Below are positions 1 to 9,911 of a stretch of DNA of 64,000 bases, piece after piece (the stretch's first letter is position 1; each line of letters opens with the position of its first letter). Below the pieces are notes generated by a model that saw nothing but the letters and a program-made list of their open reading frames with translations, did no database searches and was not told the origin of the DNA. The stretch is from Tilletiopsis washingtonensis (Eukaryota; Basidiomycota; Exobasidiomycetes; Entylomatales), in NCBI RefSeq assembly GCF_003144115.1, contig NW_020312008.1:152477-216476 (forward strand), written 5' to 3'. The position numbers were made by a program, and so were the translations under genes.

Positions 1-1053
1 ACGTATCGCCTGCTCATTGCCAGCTCGCCGCCGGCAAATCAGTACCTGCTGCTGTACGTGCTGGACTTGCTGGCTGTGTTCGCGCGCAAGAGCGAGACCA
101 ACTTGATGCCTGCGAGCAGTGAGTGCCGGCGTGAGAACGTGTCACGCAGTGCCCTGCTGACAGTCCCCGCCAAGACCTCGCTGTCATCTTCCAGCCCGGC
201 ATGTTCTCGCACCCGTCGCATCTGCAGTCGCCAAACGAGCACAAGATCGCCGTGCAGGTGCTCGAGTTCCTTATCGAGGTGAGCACAACGCGTGAGCTCA
301 TTCCCCAGCTTCGCTCACAGCTCCGCTCTGCAGCACCAAGAACACTTTGTGCTTGGCCTCTCCCCGCCGCCGCCGGCAAACGTCACGCCAGCGGACCTGA
401 CCGAGGTGTCGCGTGCGCCCAAGACGAACCCCGACGGCACCGAGATTGCGCGCGAAGTGCCTTCGGACTCAGACGAGGATCTTGGCGAGCTGGAGGTGCA
501 CGAGGGCGGTGGTGCGCGTCTTGCCCGCAGCTCGACATGGGCGCGCGCCTCTGCCTCTCCATCGCCAGGCCGCAAGCGCGGACTCTTCAGCGGCCGTCGT
601 AGCGCCGCTACGCCCTCGCCGCGGCCCGAGACGGAGACGGAGGACATCAGTGGACAGTCCAATGCGCCCGTCGCGGCTGTAGCAGCTGCTGCAGCCGCAG
701 CAAAGGCTGGCGGCTCGGGCGTGCGACGCAGCAAGACGACGCCGACCCGTCGGAGCGCGCGGCGTGGCAGTGCTGCGGCGGAGGGCAAAGATGCCAAGCA
801 GAGCACGCCAGACACGACGCCGGCGGCCAGTTCGGACCCGGCTGCGGCCGCTCAGCCGAGTGATGCTGGCAAGGAGGAACGGCGGCGCAGCTCGGACGTC
901 AAGGCGGGGCAGCATGCCAATCCCGTGCTCGTGCCCTCGACGCAGACTGCACCTTCGGCGCTGGCGGTGCAGCCGCAAGCACCGAGCGAGGCAGAGACTG
1001 GCCTGCCAACGCCGCCGCAGTCCAAGCTCCTGCCCGATAAGCCGCAGCAATAA
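1..1053 (+). CDS. RhoGAP-domain protein, C-terminal part (5' end outside window)
   Basis: Partial gene; exons 1-118, 175-278 and 334-1053, introns of 56 and 55 nt, stop TAA. The first two exons encode the end of a RhoGAP domain: the helix with PPANQYLLLYVLDLLAVF, then NLMPASN joined across the intron to LAVIFQPG, a hallmark block of GTPase-activating proteins for Rho-type GTPases. Such proteins speed GTP hydrolysis by Rho1/Cdc42-like switches that control cell polarity and wall synthesis. After the domain comes a tail of about 240 residues rich in Ser, Ala, Pro and Arg, with an acidic patch (DSDEDLGELEVHEG) and RRS/TP motifs; it looks disordered and phosphorylatable. The arginine-finger part of the domain lies upstream of the window. 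A Sac7/Rga-like protein is likely, but the subfamily cannot be fixed from this fragment. Confidence 0.85.
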
Positions 1054-1449
1054 GAGCAGCGCCCTACTCGCCAGCATCTCGCCGCGCCTCAAGCTCAGGC
1101 GCAGCACACGACCGTGATACCCTACTACGTCCGCCTCTCTGCCTCCACGCGGTATCAAGGGACTACTCGTCTGTCCCGTTTACCGTCCGGCCTGTCTCTC
1201 GCCTCTGTTCTCTCTTCTAGACTACCATACTCGACGGCCGTACGGCCAGGGGCTACTGCCGCACACCACTTCACGCGCGCTACCCCACACATCCACACTC
1301 CTTCCCGCACCTGACCCATCATCGCTCCTGCCGTTCTCGCGATACCCTGCGCAATCAGAATGCGTTGGTCGATCATAAGATGGAGGCGCGGTGGTATGGA
1401 CGACAGCGAGAGGGGAAGCAGTGGCCTGGGAGACATTGCGCACGTGCGC
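1054..1449. other. Convergent 3' intergenic region
   Basis: About 400 bases between the stop codons of two genes that face each other. It should hold both 3' untranslated regions. No gene, tRNA or repeat is evident. Confidence 0.6.
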
Positions 1450-2711
1450 TCAGACGGAGAGCGTGGCCGGCGCTTCTGCAGAGGGCTGCGCCTCGGCGGC
1501 GGGAACTGCGGTGCCGGTGGCACCGCTGCCTGCGAGGAGGTGGGTCTTGAACCACTGAATCGTGCGGTCCGTCGACTGCAGCGCAGAAAGTCAGCGAATG
1601 TCGCACTGTGGCGAGGGCAGAACAGGCCGCACCTTCTCGAACGCCTCCTTGACGGTGGGCTCGCTGAGCTTGGGTCGCGCCGCGAAGCCGTGGACCGTGC
1701 TGCGGTAGGAAGGTCAGCCGCTTGCGCCTGCGTATCTCAGCAACAAGCGAGAGCCGACGCACTTGTCGTAGAGGATGAACTCGTGCACGGGCGCATCCGT
1801 GCGGTCGGCCAGCGTCTTCTTGCATGCCTCACGCAGCGCGGCGCCGAAGATGAAGTCTGCGTGGAGAGCATGCGTCAGACCGAGAGCGCAGTATGTACCA
1901 AGAAGCGCCTAGCACGCACCGTCCTCGGCGCAGTTGAAGAGCGTCGGGCCCTTAAGCGGAGCGACGTCCGTCTGTGGACCGAAGCGTCAGCATTGCCAAC
2001 AGCAGGTGCAGCACGCCCTGCCGCACCTTGGCATCGACGAACGACGGGTGGCAGGCCACGGTGACTTCGATCATGCCCTTCGTGTTGAAGGCGAGCGCGG
2101 GCTTGCCGCCGTAGCAGTAGCTATACGGGAGCGTGAGCTGATGCGTTCGAGAACACTGGTCCGCACTGCTGCTCACCCGACAGCGCCGAGCTTCTTGAGG
2201 CCCTTGCCGCTGCGCAGCTCCTCGAGGAACTCGGTGATGGGCTGCACGACGGTGCCCGGGCGGTGCTTGATGAACCACGGCGCCACGGTGGCCATCTTGA
2301 GGCTGGCGCTGGCCTTCTGTAGGAACGACTGCGCCGCCGCCTCGCGTGCCGTCTGCGGCGCAGACTTGAAGGCGTCTGCGGCAACGCCGTCGCCGTGGAA
2401 GAGCTGTGCAGCCAAAGTCAGCTCGAGAGAGTCCCCCCACTGCGCAGCGACGCTGCACGCACGTCGGGCACGTAGACGGGCAGGCCCGTGCCGTCGGCAA
2501 TCATGTCCGGAAGGATCTTGTTGTTCTTGAGCTGCAGACCAAACGCATCGACAAAGTACACGATGGCCACGCCTTCGCTGTTGGGCGCACGCTCGGCCGG
2601 CTGAGCGACGTACGTGTCAAACGGCCCGATGCGCGCCAGCGAGCCGCGCGGCTCGCCAGGCAGCACGTCGCCGGAGACGCAGTTGATGCAGAACGGCTTG
2701 GAGTCAGGCAT
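1450..2711 (-). CDS. Dienelactone hydrolase family protein
   Basis: An alpha/beta hydrolase of the dienelactone hydrolase family, 302 residues in seven exons: 2463-2711, 2177-2403, 2027-2120, 1920-1971, 1763-1856, 1633-1699 and 1450-1575. All six introns are 55-63 nt and all phases agree. The fungal N-terminal signature (CINCVSGDVLPGEPRGS) is followed by the core. The nucleophile block GYCYGGK is joined over intron 2, with Cys near residue 161. An acidic residue lies in CAEDDF near 208, and the catalytic His in NTVHGF near 242, completing a Cys-Asp-His triad spaced as in the family. Family members open lactone rings in aromatic degradation or act as broad carboxylesterases; the natural substrate cannot be told. 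The start is the first ATG before the conserved N-terminus. No signal peptide is seen, so it is probably cytosolic. Confidence 0.9.
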
Positions 2712-3511
2712 GGTGCGCCTGAGTGTTGATGGTGGTGGTTGACAGACAAGAGGGGCGCAGGCGGCCACCGCATGATCGGCCGCCGGCACGCGCGGCAGCG
2801 AAACGTCGGGCGCCGCCGCCGCCGCCGCGCTTTCAGCTGCATCTAGATCGTGCCACGCCCCGTGCGCGCTTCACCCGCGCATCATCATGCCGTGCTCCTT
2901 CATCTCGAGGCAGCTGCTGTCATCTCCGCAAGGTCCCGTCTCAAGACGAGGCCAGATCCTCGCCAAGCATCGAGCACAACGAACAGGCTGCTGCCGCGCG
3001 CAGAACACGGCGACGCTCCCTGCTGCCGCAACTCGTAGCTTGTGGCACATGCATGGCCGCACGGGCTCAGGCCTGGATCGCGCGTGATGCAGCAACCCCC
3101 AGGCCGGCGTGGTTGGACAGCTCCAAATGCGTGAGATGGGTCGACACTCGAGCGCGGTTATGCACTCCTGCGTACAAGCCGACAGGGCACGCTGCCGCTA
3201 TGCTAGGTGGCTGTGAGCGCCAGGGAGCATACACGTCTTGATCTGGGCATCTGCATACTGCGGCAGTGCACAGCACAGCTTAGCCGCTGCAGGATGGCAC
3301 GACCTGCAGCTGGTCAGCGGTCCCGCCGTCGGGCGAAGGCGTCGGCGCCAGAGCTGCTCCTTCAGCTTCAGCACACGACGATCAAAGCACCGACCATCGG
3401 AGCGTGCTCTGCCAGCCACCGAGCACTCCCCTCAACTACGACACCCATGTCTCGGACCGTCTGTCGTTACGTGAATCACATTCCAGTCGCAGCCATCACA
3501 AGCACAGGCTT
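2712..3511. other. Intergenic region, hydrolase promoter and eEF1B 3' flank
   Basis: Eight hundred bases between two minus-strand genes. It must hold the 3' untranslated region of the eEF1B gene and the promoter of the hydrolase. An ATGATGATG string on the minus strand near 2885-2893 resembles a C box but has no flanking stem. No gene is supported. Confidence 0.5.
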
Positions 3512-4765
3512 TTAGATCTGTACGAAGCGGTAAGGTCAGCAGAAGGCACATCTGCAGGACAGCTGCAGCGACGCACCTTGGCCATGGCAGCAATGTCAGT
3601 CGACTGCACGTGGTCCTCGTCCTCGGCAATCTTCTCCTGCAGGTCGTCGAGCGAGACCTTCTCGTCCTCAACGACGATGGTGATCTGCAGCTTCTTGACA
3701 CCGTAGCCGACGGGCACGAGCGTGGACGCACCCCAGACGAGGCCGTCCTGCTCGATGGTGCGCAGGTTGGCCTCGAGCTGTGCCATGTCCGTCTCGTCGT
3801 CCCACGGCTTGACGTCGAGCGTGACGATCGACTTGGCCGCCGGGCCGGGGCCCTTGGCAGACTTCTTCTGCTGGTAGGCGGCCACACGCTCAGCCTTGAT
3901 GCGCTCAGCCTCCTCGTCGACCTCGTCGTCCGAGCCGAACAGGTCGACGTCATCGTCGTCGTCCTCGGCGTCGGCGCCGGTGGTGGCCGGGGCAGAGGCG
4001 GGAGCGACAGCGCTGCAGCGGCATGTCAGCAGATGGAAAGGGCCTGCACGCGTTGCAGCCACTCACGCGAGGGCAGCGATGGCCTTGGCGGCGTCGCCGC
4101 TCAGGCTCTTGTGCTCGGCCTTGTAGCTCTCAATGTGCTCGTACCAGCGCGCAGCGTGCGGGTACTTGCCGGCGTCCGGGGCCTTGCCGGCGGACTCGTA
4201 GACCGAGACATCGGCCTGCGACGGGGTGTAGCTGGCGGGGTGCGGAGTCAGTCTGTGTGTCCGGTGCATGTGTGGTGCAGCGCGGCAGGACACAGCATCG
4301 CCCCCTCATTCCTCCCAAATATGCCACCACCACGAACGCCAGATCAGAGGGCTTGGAAATATGGTTGTCGTCAGAGCAAAAAGGCGCGGGGTCTTAAGCC
4401 GCTGGACTCGGAAACACGGACCAAAGCTTATGATCATCATTCTGGCGTTCGGGTGGCATCTCTCGCAGCACGGAGCGGCTGGGCATGCGGAGCGGCAAGC
4501 AGCTAGCTACAAGCTGCAAGCGGCTGCACAGCACTGCAGCACTGGGCAGCACGCCAGCACGCTGCAGCACTGGGCAGATCTTCACAGCAGCGCATGATGC
4601 GCAGAGGCTGCGACATCGCCCAGTTCGCCCGGCCGCCTGTGCTGCACATTCTCCTCTCCTCTCGCGGCCCGCACGGCACACTCACCCGTCGATGTACGAG
4701 CGGTCGGAGAGGACCTTCTCGAGGGCGGTGAGGCCGGCGGGCGTGCTGAAGTCGGGGAGAGACAT
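3512..4765 (-). CDS. EFB1: Translation elongation factor eEF1B-alpha (EF-1-beta), nucleotide exchange factor
   Basis: This protein exchanges GDP for GTP on eEF1A and so recycles the factor that brings aminoacyl-tRNA to ribosomes. There are four exons: 4686-4765, 4067-4231, 3577-4012 and 3512-3517; 228 residues, normal for the family. Residues 1-82 form the GST-C-like N-terminal region ([12 protein letters not shown], then [12 protein letters not shown] across intron 1). A very acidic linker ([21 protein letters not shown]) follows, then the C-terminal exchange domain with [30 protein letters not shown] and [10 protein letters not shown]. The last exon codes only Ile and the stop. Intron 1 is 454 nt, about eight times the local norm, and carries a box C/D snoRNA; introns 2 and 3 are 54 and 59 nt. 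The ATG is chosen because it begins the conserved MSLPDFS start. Confidence 0.97.
4334..4450 (-). ncRNA. U18: Box C/D snoRNA, U18 (snR18) family, inside eEF1B intron 1
   Basis: On the minus strand there is a perfect 10-bp terminal stem (GAACGCCAGA at 4450-4441 with TCTGGCGTTC at 4343-4334). Just inside lie box C ATGATGA (4440-4434) and box D CTGA (4347-4344). The guide TTGGTCCGTGTTTC (4424-4411) is the exact complement of the conserved large-subunit rRNA segment GAAACACGGACCAA, and is followed by a D'-like CCGA. The U18 snoRNAs of human and yeast carry this same guide, and the yeast one (snR18) sits in the intron of EFB1, the same host gene. It should direct 2'-O-methylation of the 25S rRNA at the sites equivalent to yeast A649/C650. 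A second CTGA at 4374-4371 may be an alternative D' box. Processing should follow splicing and debranching of the host intron. Confidence 0.9.
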
Positions 4766-5381
4766 GATGTGTGTGGTGGGTGACAAGGAGGGTGGTGTTG
4801 TAGCGGGTCAGAAGAAAGCGCGCGCCAGGACGCCGCCTAGGCGGACCTGCGCTGGCAGCGCGCGTGGCAAAGATTTGCCTCGGCCGGCAGAGGGCACGCC
4901 GCGCAAGGCAGGCCAGCAGGGCACGCCGCCACACTACAGCGGCAGCCATCAGCGCAGGCACCGCGGCCGCGTCCTGACCGCCTTTCTCTCCACACCTCTG
5001 CCGCACCACACACCACTCGGCTCTGCGCAGCAGCAATCATTCTAGTCCAGCTTCAGAGTCCTCTCTTTCGATGCCTGTCAAGCACGGGCAACGCCGTGGA
5101 CCAGGCGGTGAGGCACCTCACGCCCTCAGAAGCGCGAAGAAGCAGCCTCGCGACGTCTGTGCGCCGCCACCTCGTGTTGCGTTGCTTCTCCCCGCTCAGC
5201 CTGAGCGCTTCGGCCGAAGCACGCGTGAGAGCGACTGCCCGCACTGCTCCCACGCTCACGCTCACTACCAGTTCAGCACCTGCCTCTTCACCCTCTTCTC
5301 GTCCAACGCCGAGCAGGCTGGTCTATAGTGATGGTATTGCCGCATCTAGTCCACCACACCTGTGTCTGCGCTCGCTGCAGT
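4766..5381. other. eEF1B promoter region
   Basis: About 620 bases upstream of the eEF1B start and downstream of the Smr-gene stop. On the coding (minus) strand the sequence next to the ATG is rich in C and A, as expected for the leader of a highly expressed gene. No further gene is supported. Confidence 0.5.
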
Positions 5382-7250
5382 CTACCTCGCGAGGCCGCGC
5401 ACCAAGAAGATGCCACTGCCGCTGCCCTGCTCCGTCGCCTCCCAGCCCTCGCGCTCCAGCATCTTCTTGATGCCGGGACGCAGCACCGCGACGTTGTTGC
5501 GGCTGTGGTTGCCGACGCCGGTGACGATGCGCAGTGGCTCGCCGGTGGCACCTCTAGCACGCCAGCGCGAGAGCTCAGCGCGTGTGACGTCGAGCGCCTC
5601 GGGCAGCGTGAGCAGATGCAGGTCGAGCTCGCCAGCACGCTCTTCATCGCCTCGCCGCTCCTCGACGAGCTTGTGCGCCGCTCGCATGCTCCACATCCGA
5701 CTCTTGGCCTCGAGAGTACGTGCTTCGTCGGCGTAGTGCCACGCCGCACCGCCGCCGCCCAACCGCTGCGTCTTGGCGCCGGCGCCGACACGGAACGCCG
5801 AAGACGCCTTCCGCAACGCCTCGTCGCGCCGTGCTCGGTACTGCGCTGCGAGGATGCGGCACTCTGCCGACGAGCGAGTGATCTCGGCGCCTGGCGGTGC
5901 ATTGTCCAGCGGCTCGTTGGGGTCGGAGACGCGGGTGCGCGTGACGCGCGATGTCGACTCGGCAGGCAGCACGACGCGCGCAGATGAGGCTGGAAGCACC
6001 GTGGCGCCGTCGCGCAGAGCATCGAGTGCGTCGAGTCGGCCATCGACCGGCTTGACGGCTGCTCCCTTGCGAGCTGGCCGCTTCTTCGGTGCTGGCGCTG
6101 CAGGTGTTGTTGTCGAGGAGAACAGCGTGGCAGGCCGAGGTGCGACTTCCGCCTCCTGGCTAGCGGCGCGCACGAGCGCCATGAGGTCGAGCAGGTCAAG
6201 TGCGGCGTCTTGTCGGCCCTTTGCAGCTCTGAACGCCAGCTGGGCATCGGCGCGAGTGCAGCCAGAGACACCGACGAGACCGTCGGCAAGCGTGGCAGCT
6301 GTGCCTGATGGTGTGCCGCCTGCCTCGTCGAGCGCCTTCAGCGGCCACTTCTCCGCCTCTGACTCGATCAGCAGCGTCGCTGCAGACGCCAGCTTGAAGT
6401 CGCGAGCGAAAGTCCGGCTGACGTACTCCGGCGCAACGTCGAGCAGCAGCGCCAGCTGGCTCTGCACCGACGAGGAGAGCAGCCAGGCATTATCGCGCAC
6501 GTGGTGCGTGCGGTCTTCGGCCGCCGTCTCTGCGAGCGCAACTTTGTGCGCATGCTTGGCGGAGCGCTTGCTGCCGACGGGCGCTTTCCGTGCCAGCTCG
6601 TCCCAGTCGAGTCCCTTGTGCCCGTCTCGCGCTGCCTGTGCCTGCGGCGCAGACTCGATGAGCGCGTCCGCGGTGCTCTGCACGTCGCCGTTGTGCTTGT
6701 GCAGAGCGTCGCGCAGCACCACCTTTGTCCGGCCCGGGAACGCGTGCATCAGGAAGAGCAGCGCCTCCGACTCGGGATCTGCAGAGCAGCAGAGGCTCAC
6801 GTCAGTCACTTGTCCGAGAGCTCGTCGCTGCCTGTCTGCCGCAACGCGGCCAGAGCTCGCGCATCTGTCCTGCGTGCTGCTACGTCTGCGCTACTCACCA
6901 TGCTTCACCCCATTGCTCTGCGAGCTCTCTCCCGCCTCATCTGTGCCCTCACTCGTGACGCTCAGGTGCTCCAGGTAGTGGCTCAGCTCCTCGTCGTCCG
7001 TCGCGCTCCCTTCCGTGTCTCCGCCCAGCGACGTCTCGGGCGTGCAGAGTGCGGCATCGAGCAGCGTCTGCAGCACCTCGGTAGCGCCTTCCAGCGTCTG
7101 TGACGGCTCGTTGCAGATCGCTGCGACGAGCGATGAGTCAAGACCCCGCGGCACGAAGAGCGGCTGGGAGCAGCGAGAGTGAGCAAGGCTGATGCGCACA
7201 GCAGGTCATCCGACGACGCGCACCTCGAGCGCCGCTTGCAGATCAGTCAT
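5382..7250 (-). CDS. CUE-like, DUF1771 and Smr domain protein
   Basis: Three exons (7224-7250, 6899-7163, 5382-6778) code for 562 residues; the introns are 60 and 120 nt. Near residues 98-140 is a CUE-like ubiquitin-binding motif (PESEALLFLMHAFPG... with a downstream LIE). Around 397-460 is a charged DUF1771 segment (AAQYRARRDEALRKASSAF...AKSRMWSMRAAHKLVEERR). The C-terminal 80 residues form an Smr domain, with DLHLLTLPEAL, then GVGNHSRNNVAVLRPGI and a final SGIFLVRGLAR. DUF1771 next to Smr is the usual eukaryotic arrangement; such proteins are linked to nuclease or RNA-quality-control roles at collided ribosomes, as for Cue2/N4BP2-type factors. The usual Gly of the LDLHG motif is Leu here. 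Function at the ribosome is inference from domain content. Confidence 0.85.
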
Positions 7251-7869
7251 GTCCGGCAGGTATCGCGCCAGAGGATGGCGACTGGGCGAGAGGGAAGGTG
7301 AGAGGACAAATACGCGGCGGCGAGGGCTATTGCATGGTCCGGTGGTGGGAGAGGGGAAGGAAGAGGCGCACGAGGATTTGGCCCCTGCTGACACGGCGCG
7401 GCGGCTTCGCATCTCGATGCAGATGTGGAGGCGGCCTTGCGGCCTTGCAGGTGCAGCATCACGCGTTTCTCCTCGCGCGCACGGCGGCGCCAACAGGTGC
7501 AGCAACGGCACGACGCATCCGCATGCCGTCTCTCAAGTCTCGAGAGTGCAGAGGGTCTGGTCTGGCTCTGCGTTGTGTTGAGGCGGTCTTGATGGCGCAA
7601 GAAACTCACGCAGGAGAGCGGGCTCATCGCGGGTGAGGCATCGGGCACTCTGGCGCTGATGCGCGTAGGTGCGTCTGCGGCCTATTGACCACGCACTTCA
7701 AGCTGTTAGCTCAGGTGCAAGCCATGATCACAGGCGAGCCGAAGGAGTCATCATCAAGGTCGTGTGCCATTCGGCAGTGGGTGGTGGTACAATGACAGCG
7801 ATCAACAGCGAGGCACGCGTGGCTCGAGCTGCACAGGCTAAGCCCAGCCTGTGCGAGGCAGCACAGCGG
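7251..7869. other. Intergenic region between Smr and AP-1 sigma genes
   Basis: Contains the promoter of the Smr-domain gene and the 3' flank of the AP-1 sigma gene, both on the minus strand. No conserved coding pattern, tRNA-like box or repeat is seen. Confidence 0.5.
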
Positions 7870-9294
7870 CTAGCCCGAGCGGCTGCCGATTCTCGCCAAT
7901 GACTGTGGCGCAGGAGAGAACATCAGCTCGGGTCAGGCTCAGGACAGCAGACGACTACTCACGTCCTCGGAGTTCTCCGCCTCCTCGATCGCATCGCTCT
8001 GGCTCACGACGCGCAGCACGCTCTTCTTGGAACTCTCTTGCATCTCGCCGGAGATGATGAGCTCGTCGAGGATCTGCGACGCTGTGGTCAGCAAGCGGCC
8101 GCGAGGCAAGAGGGCTATCCGCAGCTGCGCCTCTCAGATTCGCTGCGCTCGCTGCGCTCGCTGCGCCAGCCCAGGCTGATCGCATTGACGGCGTGCTGTG
8201 CACAGACGGCGTCTGCGTCTGACCTCGCACCGCACGCAGCATCGTCTGCCTCTTGCCCGTCACATCTCGCACCCTCGACTCACAGAGTAGGCCTTCTGAA
8301 AGTTGAAGATGAGGTCCAGCTCGCAGACCTGTTGGTGCAGTTAGCATGGGCATGCGATATGCGAGCGCTGAGAGTGGGCCAACGCTCGCAGAGGCTGCGC
8401 GATACATGAGACGGGCACAACCCTCCTCGTCCCATTGATCAGGGTCGGCTAGCGCCATGGATACGTCCGTCTTGGGGCACATGGACGTCCACCGGCGGTC
8501 GAGCCCACAAGCGCGCTTCCCTCCTCATGCACGCCTTTCCTCCGGCGCAACATGCCCGATAGCTTCCATCGCACCGACTTCTATCTCTCGGACCTCACGT
8601 ACAGCGCACTCACGTTGCCAAAGTACCGGTCCAGCACCTCGACGTAGCGGTGGATCATCTCGAGCGTCACGAGCTCGTTATCGCCGCCCGCGATGCCTGT
8701 GACGAAGAAGAGCGACGCATATCGCCGGTAGACCACCTTCGTCTCTGCGAGGTGGAGTAAGTCAGCAATTTGAAAGCGCTGATGGGCTGGATCGTGACAG
8801 CTCTGAGCCAGGGGTGCCTTCAGGTATCGGTCTGGCGCAGGCCGCGCACGGCCCTGGTCCCGGTCGAGTGACCATGAGCTGACGAAGGCGCTCGCCGTGC
8901 CCTCTCCTCCGCCAAATACGTCCAAGCATACTTCACGCTCTCACTCTGCCCAGCACCACACCTCCAAGCCTCTCCGTTGCAGCGCACTCACCCTTGTACT
9001 CCAAGAAATTGCACATGCGCGTCTGTCCCCCAGGCAGCCCGTCAGCCTCGCCGTCAATGCTGCGCTGACGCTCCCACAATGCGCTCACCCGGCGCGCAAG
9101 CACGAGCTGCGTGACATCCTTTGTGATCTTGGCCTTTGCCTTTGGCCCGAGGGTGGTGAACCACTTGGCGAGGCGGACCTTGCCTTGCCGCGAGATGAGG
9201 AGAAGCCAGTTGATCTGCGGCCAGACGATCAGTCAGCGCGCTGCTCAGCCTGCTGGACTGGCGCAAGCAGCGTGGCGCGGAGACTCACGCCCAT
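7870..9294 (-). CDS. APS1: AP-1 clathrin adaptor complex sigma subunit
   Basis: Small (sigma) adaptin of the AP-1 complex, which links clathrin to cargo at the trans-Golgi and endosomes. It has seven exons: 9289-9294, 9089-9214, 8992-9022, 8614-8744, 8284-8328, 7963-8073 and 7870-7902; 160 residues, the family size. The joined protein reads [105 protein letters not shown], which matches AP-1 sigma closely. The first exon holds only ATG and one codon, so the start depends on the intron at 9215-9288. Introns 3-5 are 247, 285 and 210 nt, long for this genome. The short last exon codes a non-conserved tail (SLARIGSRSG). Confidence 0.95.
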
Positions 9295-9911
9295 GCTGAG
9301 ACTGGTGGCAGCGCAAAGGCGCTGCGAGGACGAGGCAGGTAGGCGGGCGTGGTCGGGAGGAGCGAGTCGCCGACGCCGCGGCGCTTGGTGTTGGGCTGTG
9401 CGCGGGCGGCGGCGCCGCGTCGGCGCTGCTCGGCCGCGGCGCGCCGCGCTGCGCCCCTCCACTGCCCATGTCCGTGCACCGAGGGATCTGCTGCTTGCTC
9501 GCTCGAGGGAGAAGTGGAGCCACGAGCTGCAGAGTGCACCTTGACTCCCGACCACCTCCTCCCGGTCCAATCCTCACTCGCTACGCTGCTCGCTCGCCGA
9601 CGTGGTGCCATCCAGCTCGTTGCACGCGCGTGCTGCACGGCAGATCGGGCACGCTGCTCGCCTTGCCACCACGAGCCCATCCTCGGGAGCAGTGAGTCAA
9701 CCGGCTGGCGTGGGTGCCCAAAATCAATGATCACTGGACACGGGCTGATTACAGGCTCAAAAGCATCTTCGCAGGGGGAGCGAGCGTGCTGCGGTCGACG
9801 AGGAACAACTGACCAAGTCGGCGAACGCGCGGCGGCCGCGGCGCGTGGCACCTGCACCATCTGCGAGCGCGAGCTCCGACTCGACTGCAAGACCAAAGAG
9901 CTGCCACGGCC
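9295..9911. promoter_or_regulatory. Divergent promoter region, APS1 and SNF2-RING gene
   Basis: Six hundred bases between two genes that point away from each other, so both promoters lie here. I see no clear TATA box or repeat. Confidence 0.5.

Noticed and set aside
2825-2900. C/D snoRNA candidate on the minus strand (ATGATGA and CTGA)
   Set aside because: The boxes are not flanked by a terminal stem, and I recognise no rRNA guide between them.
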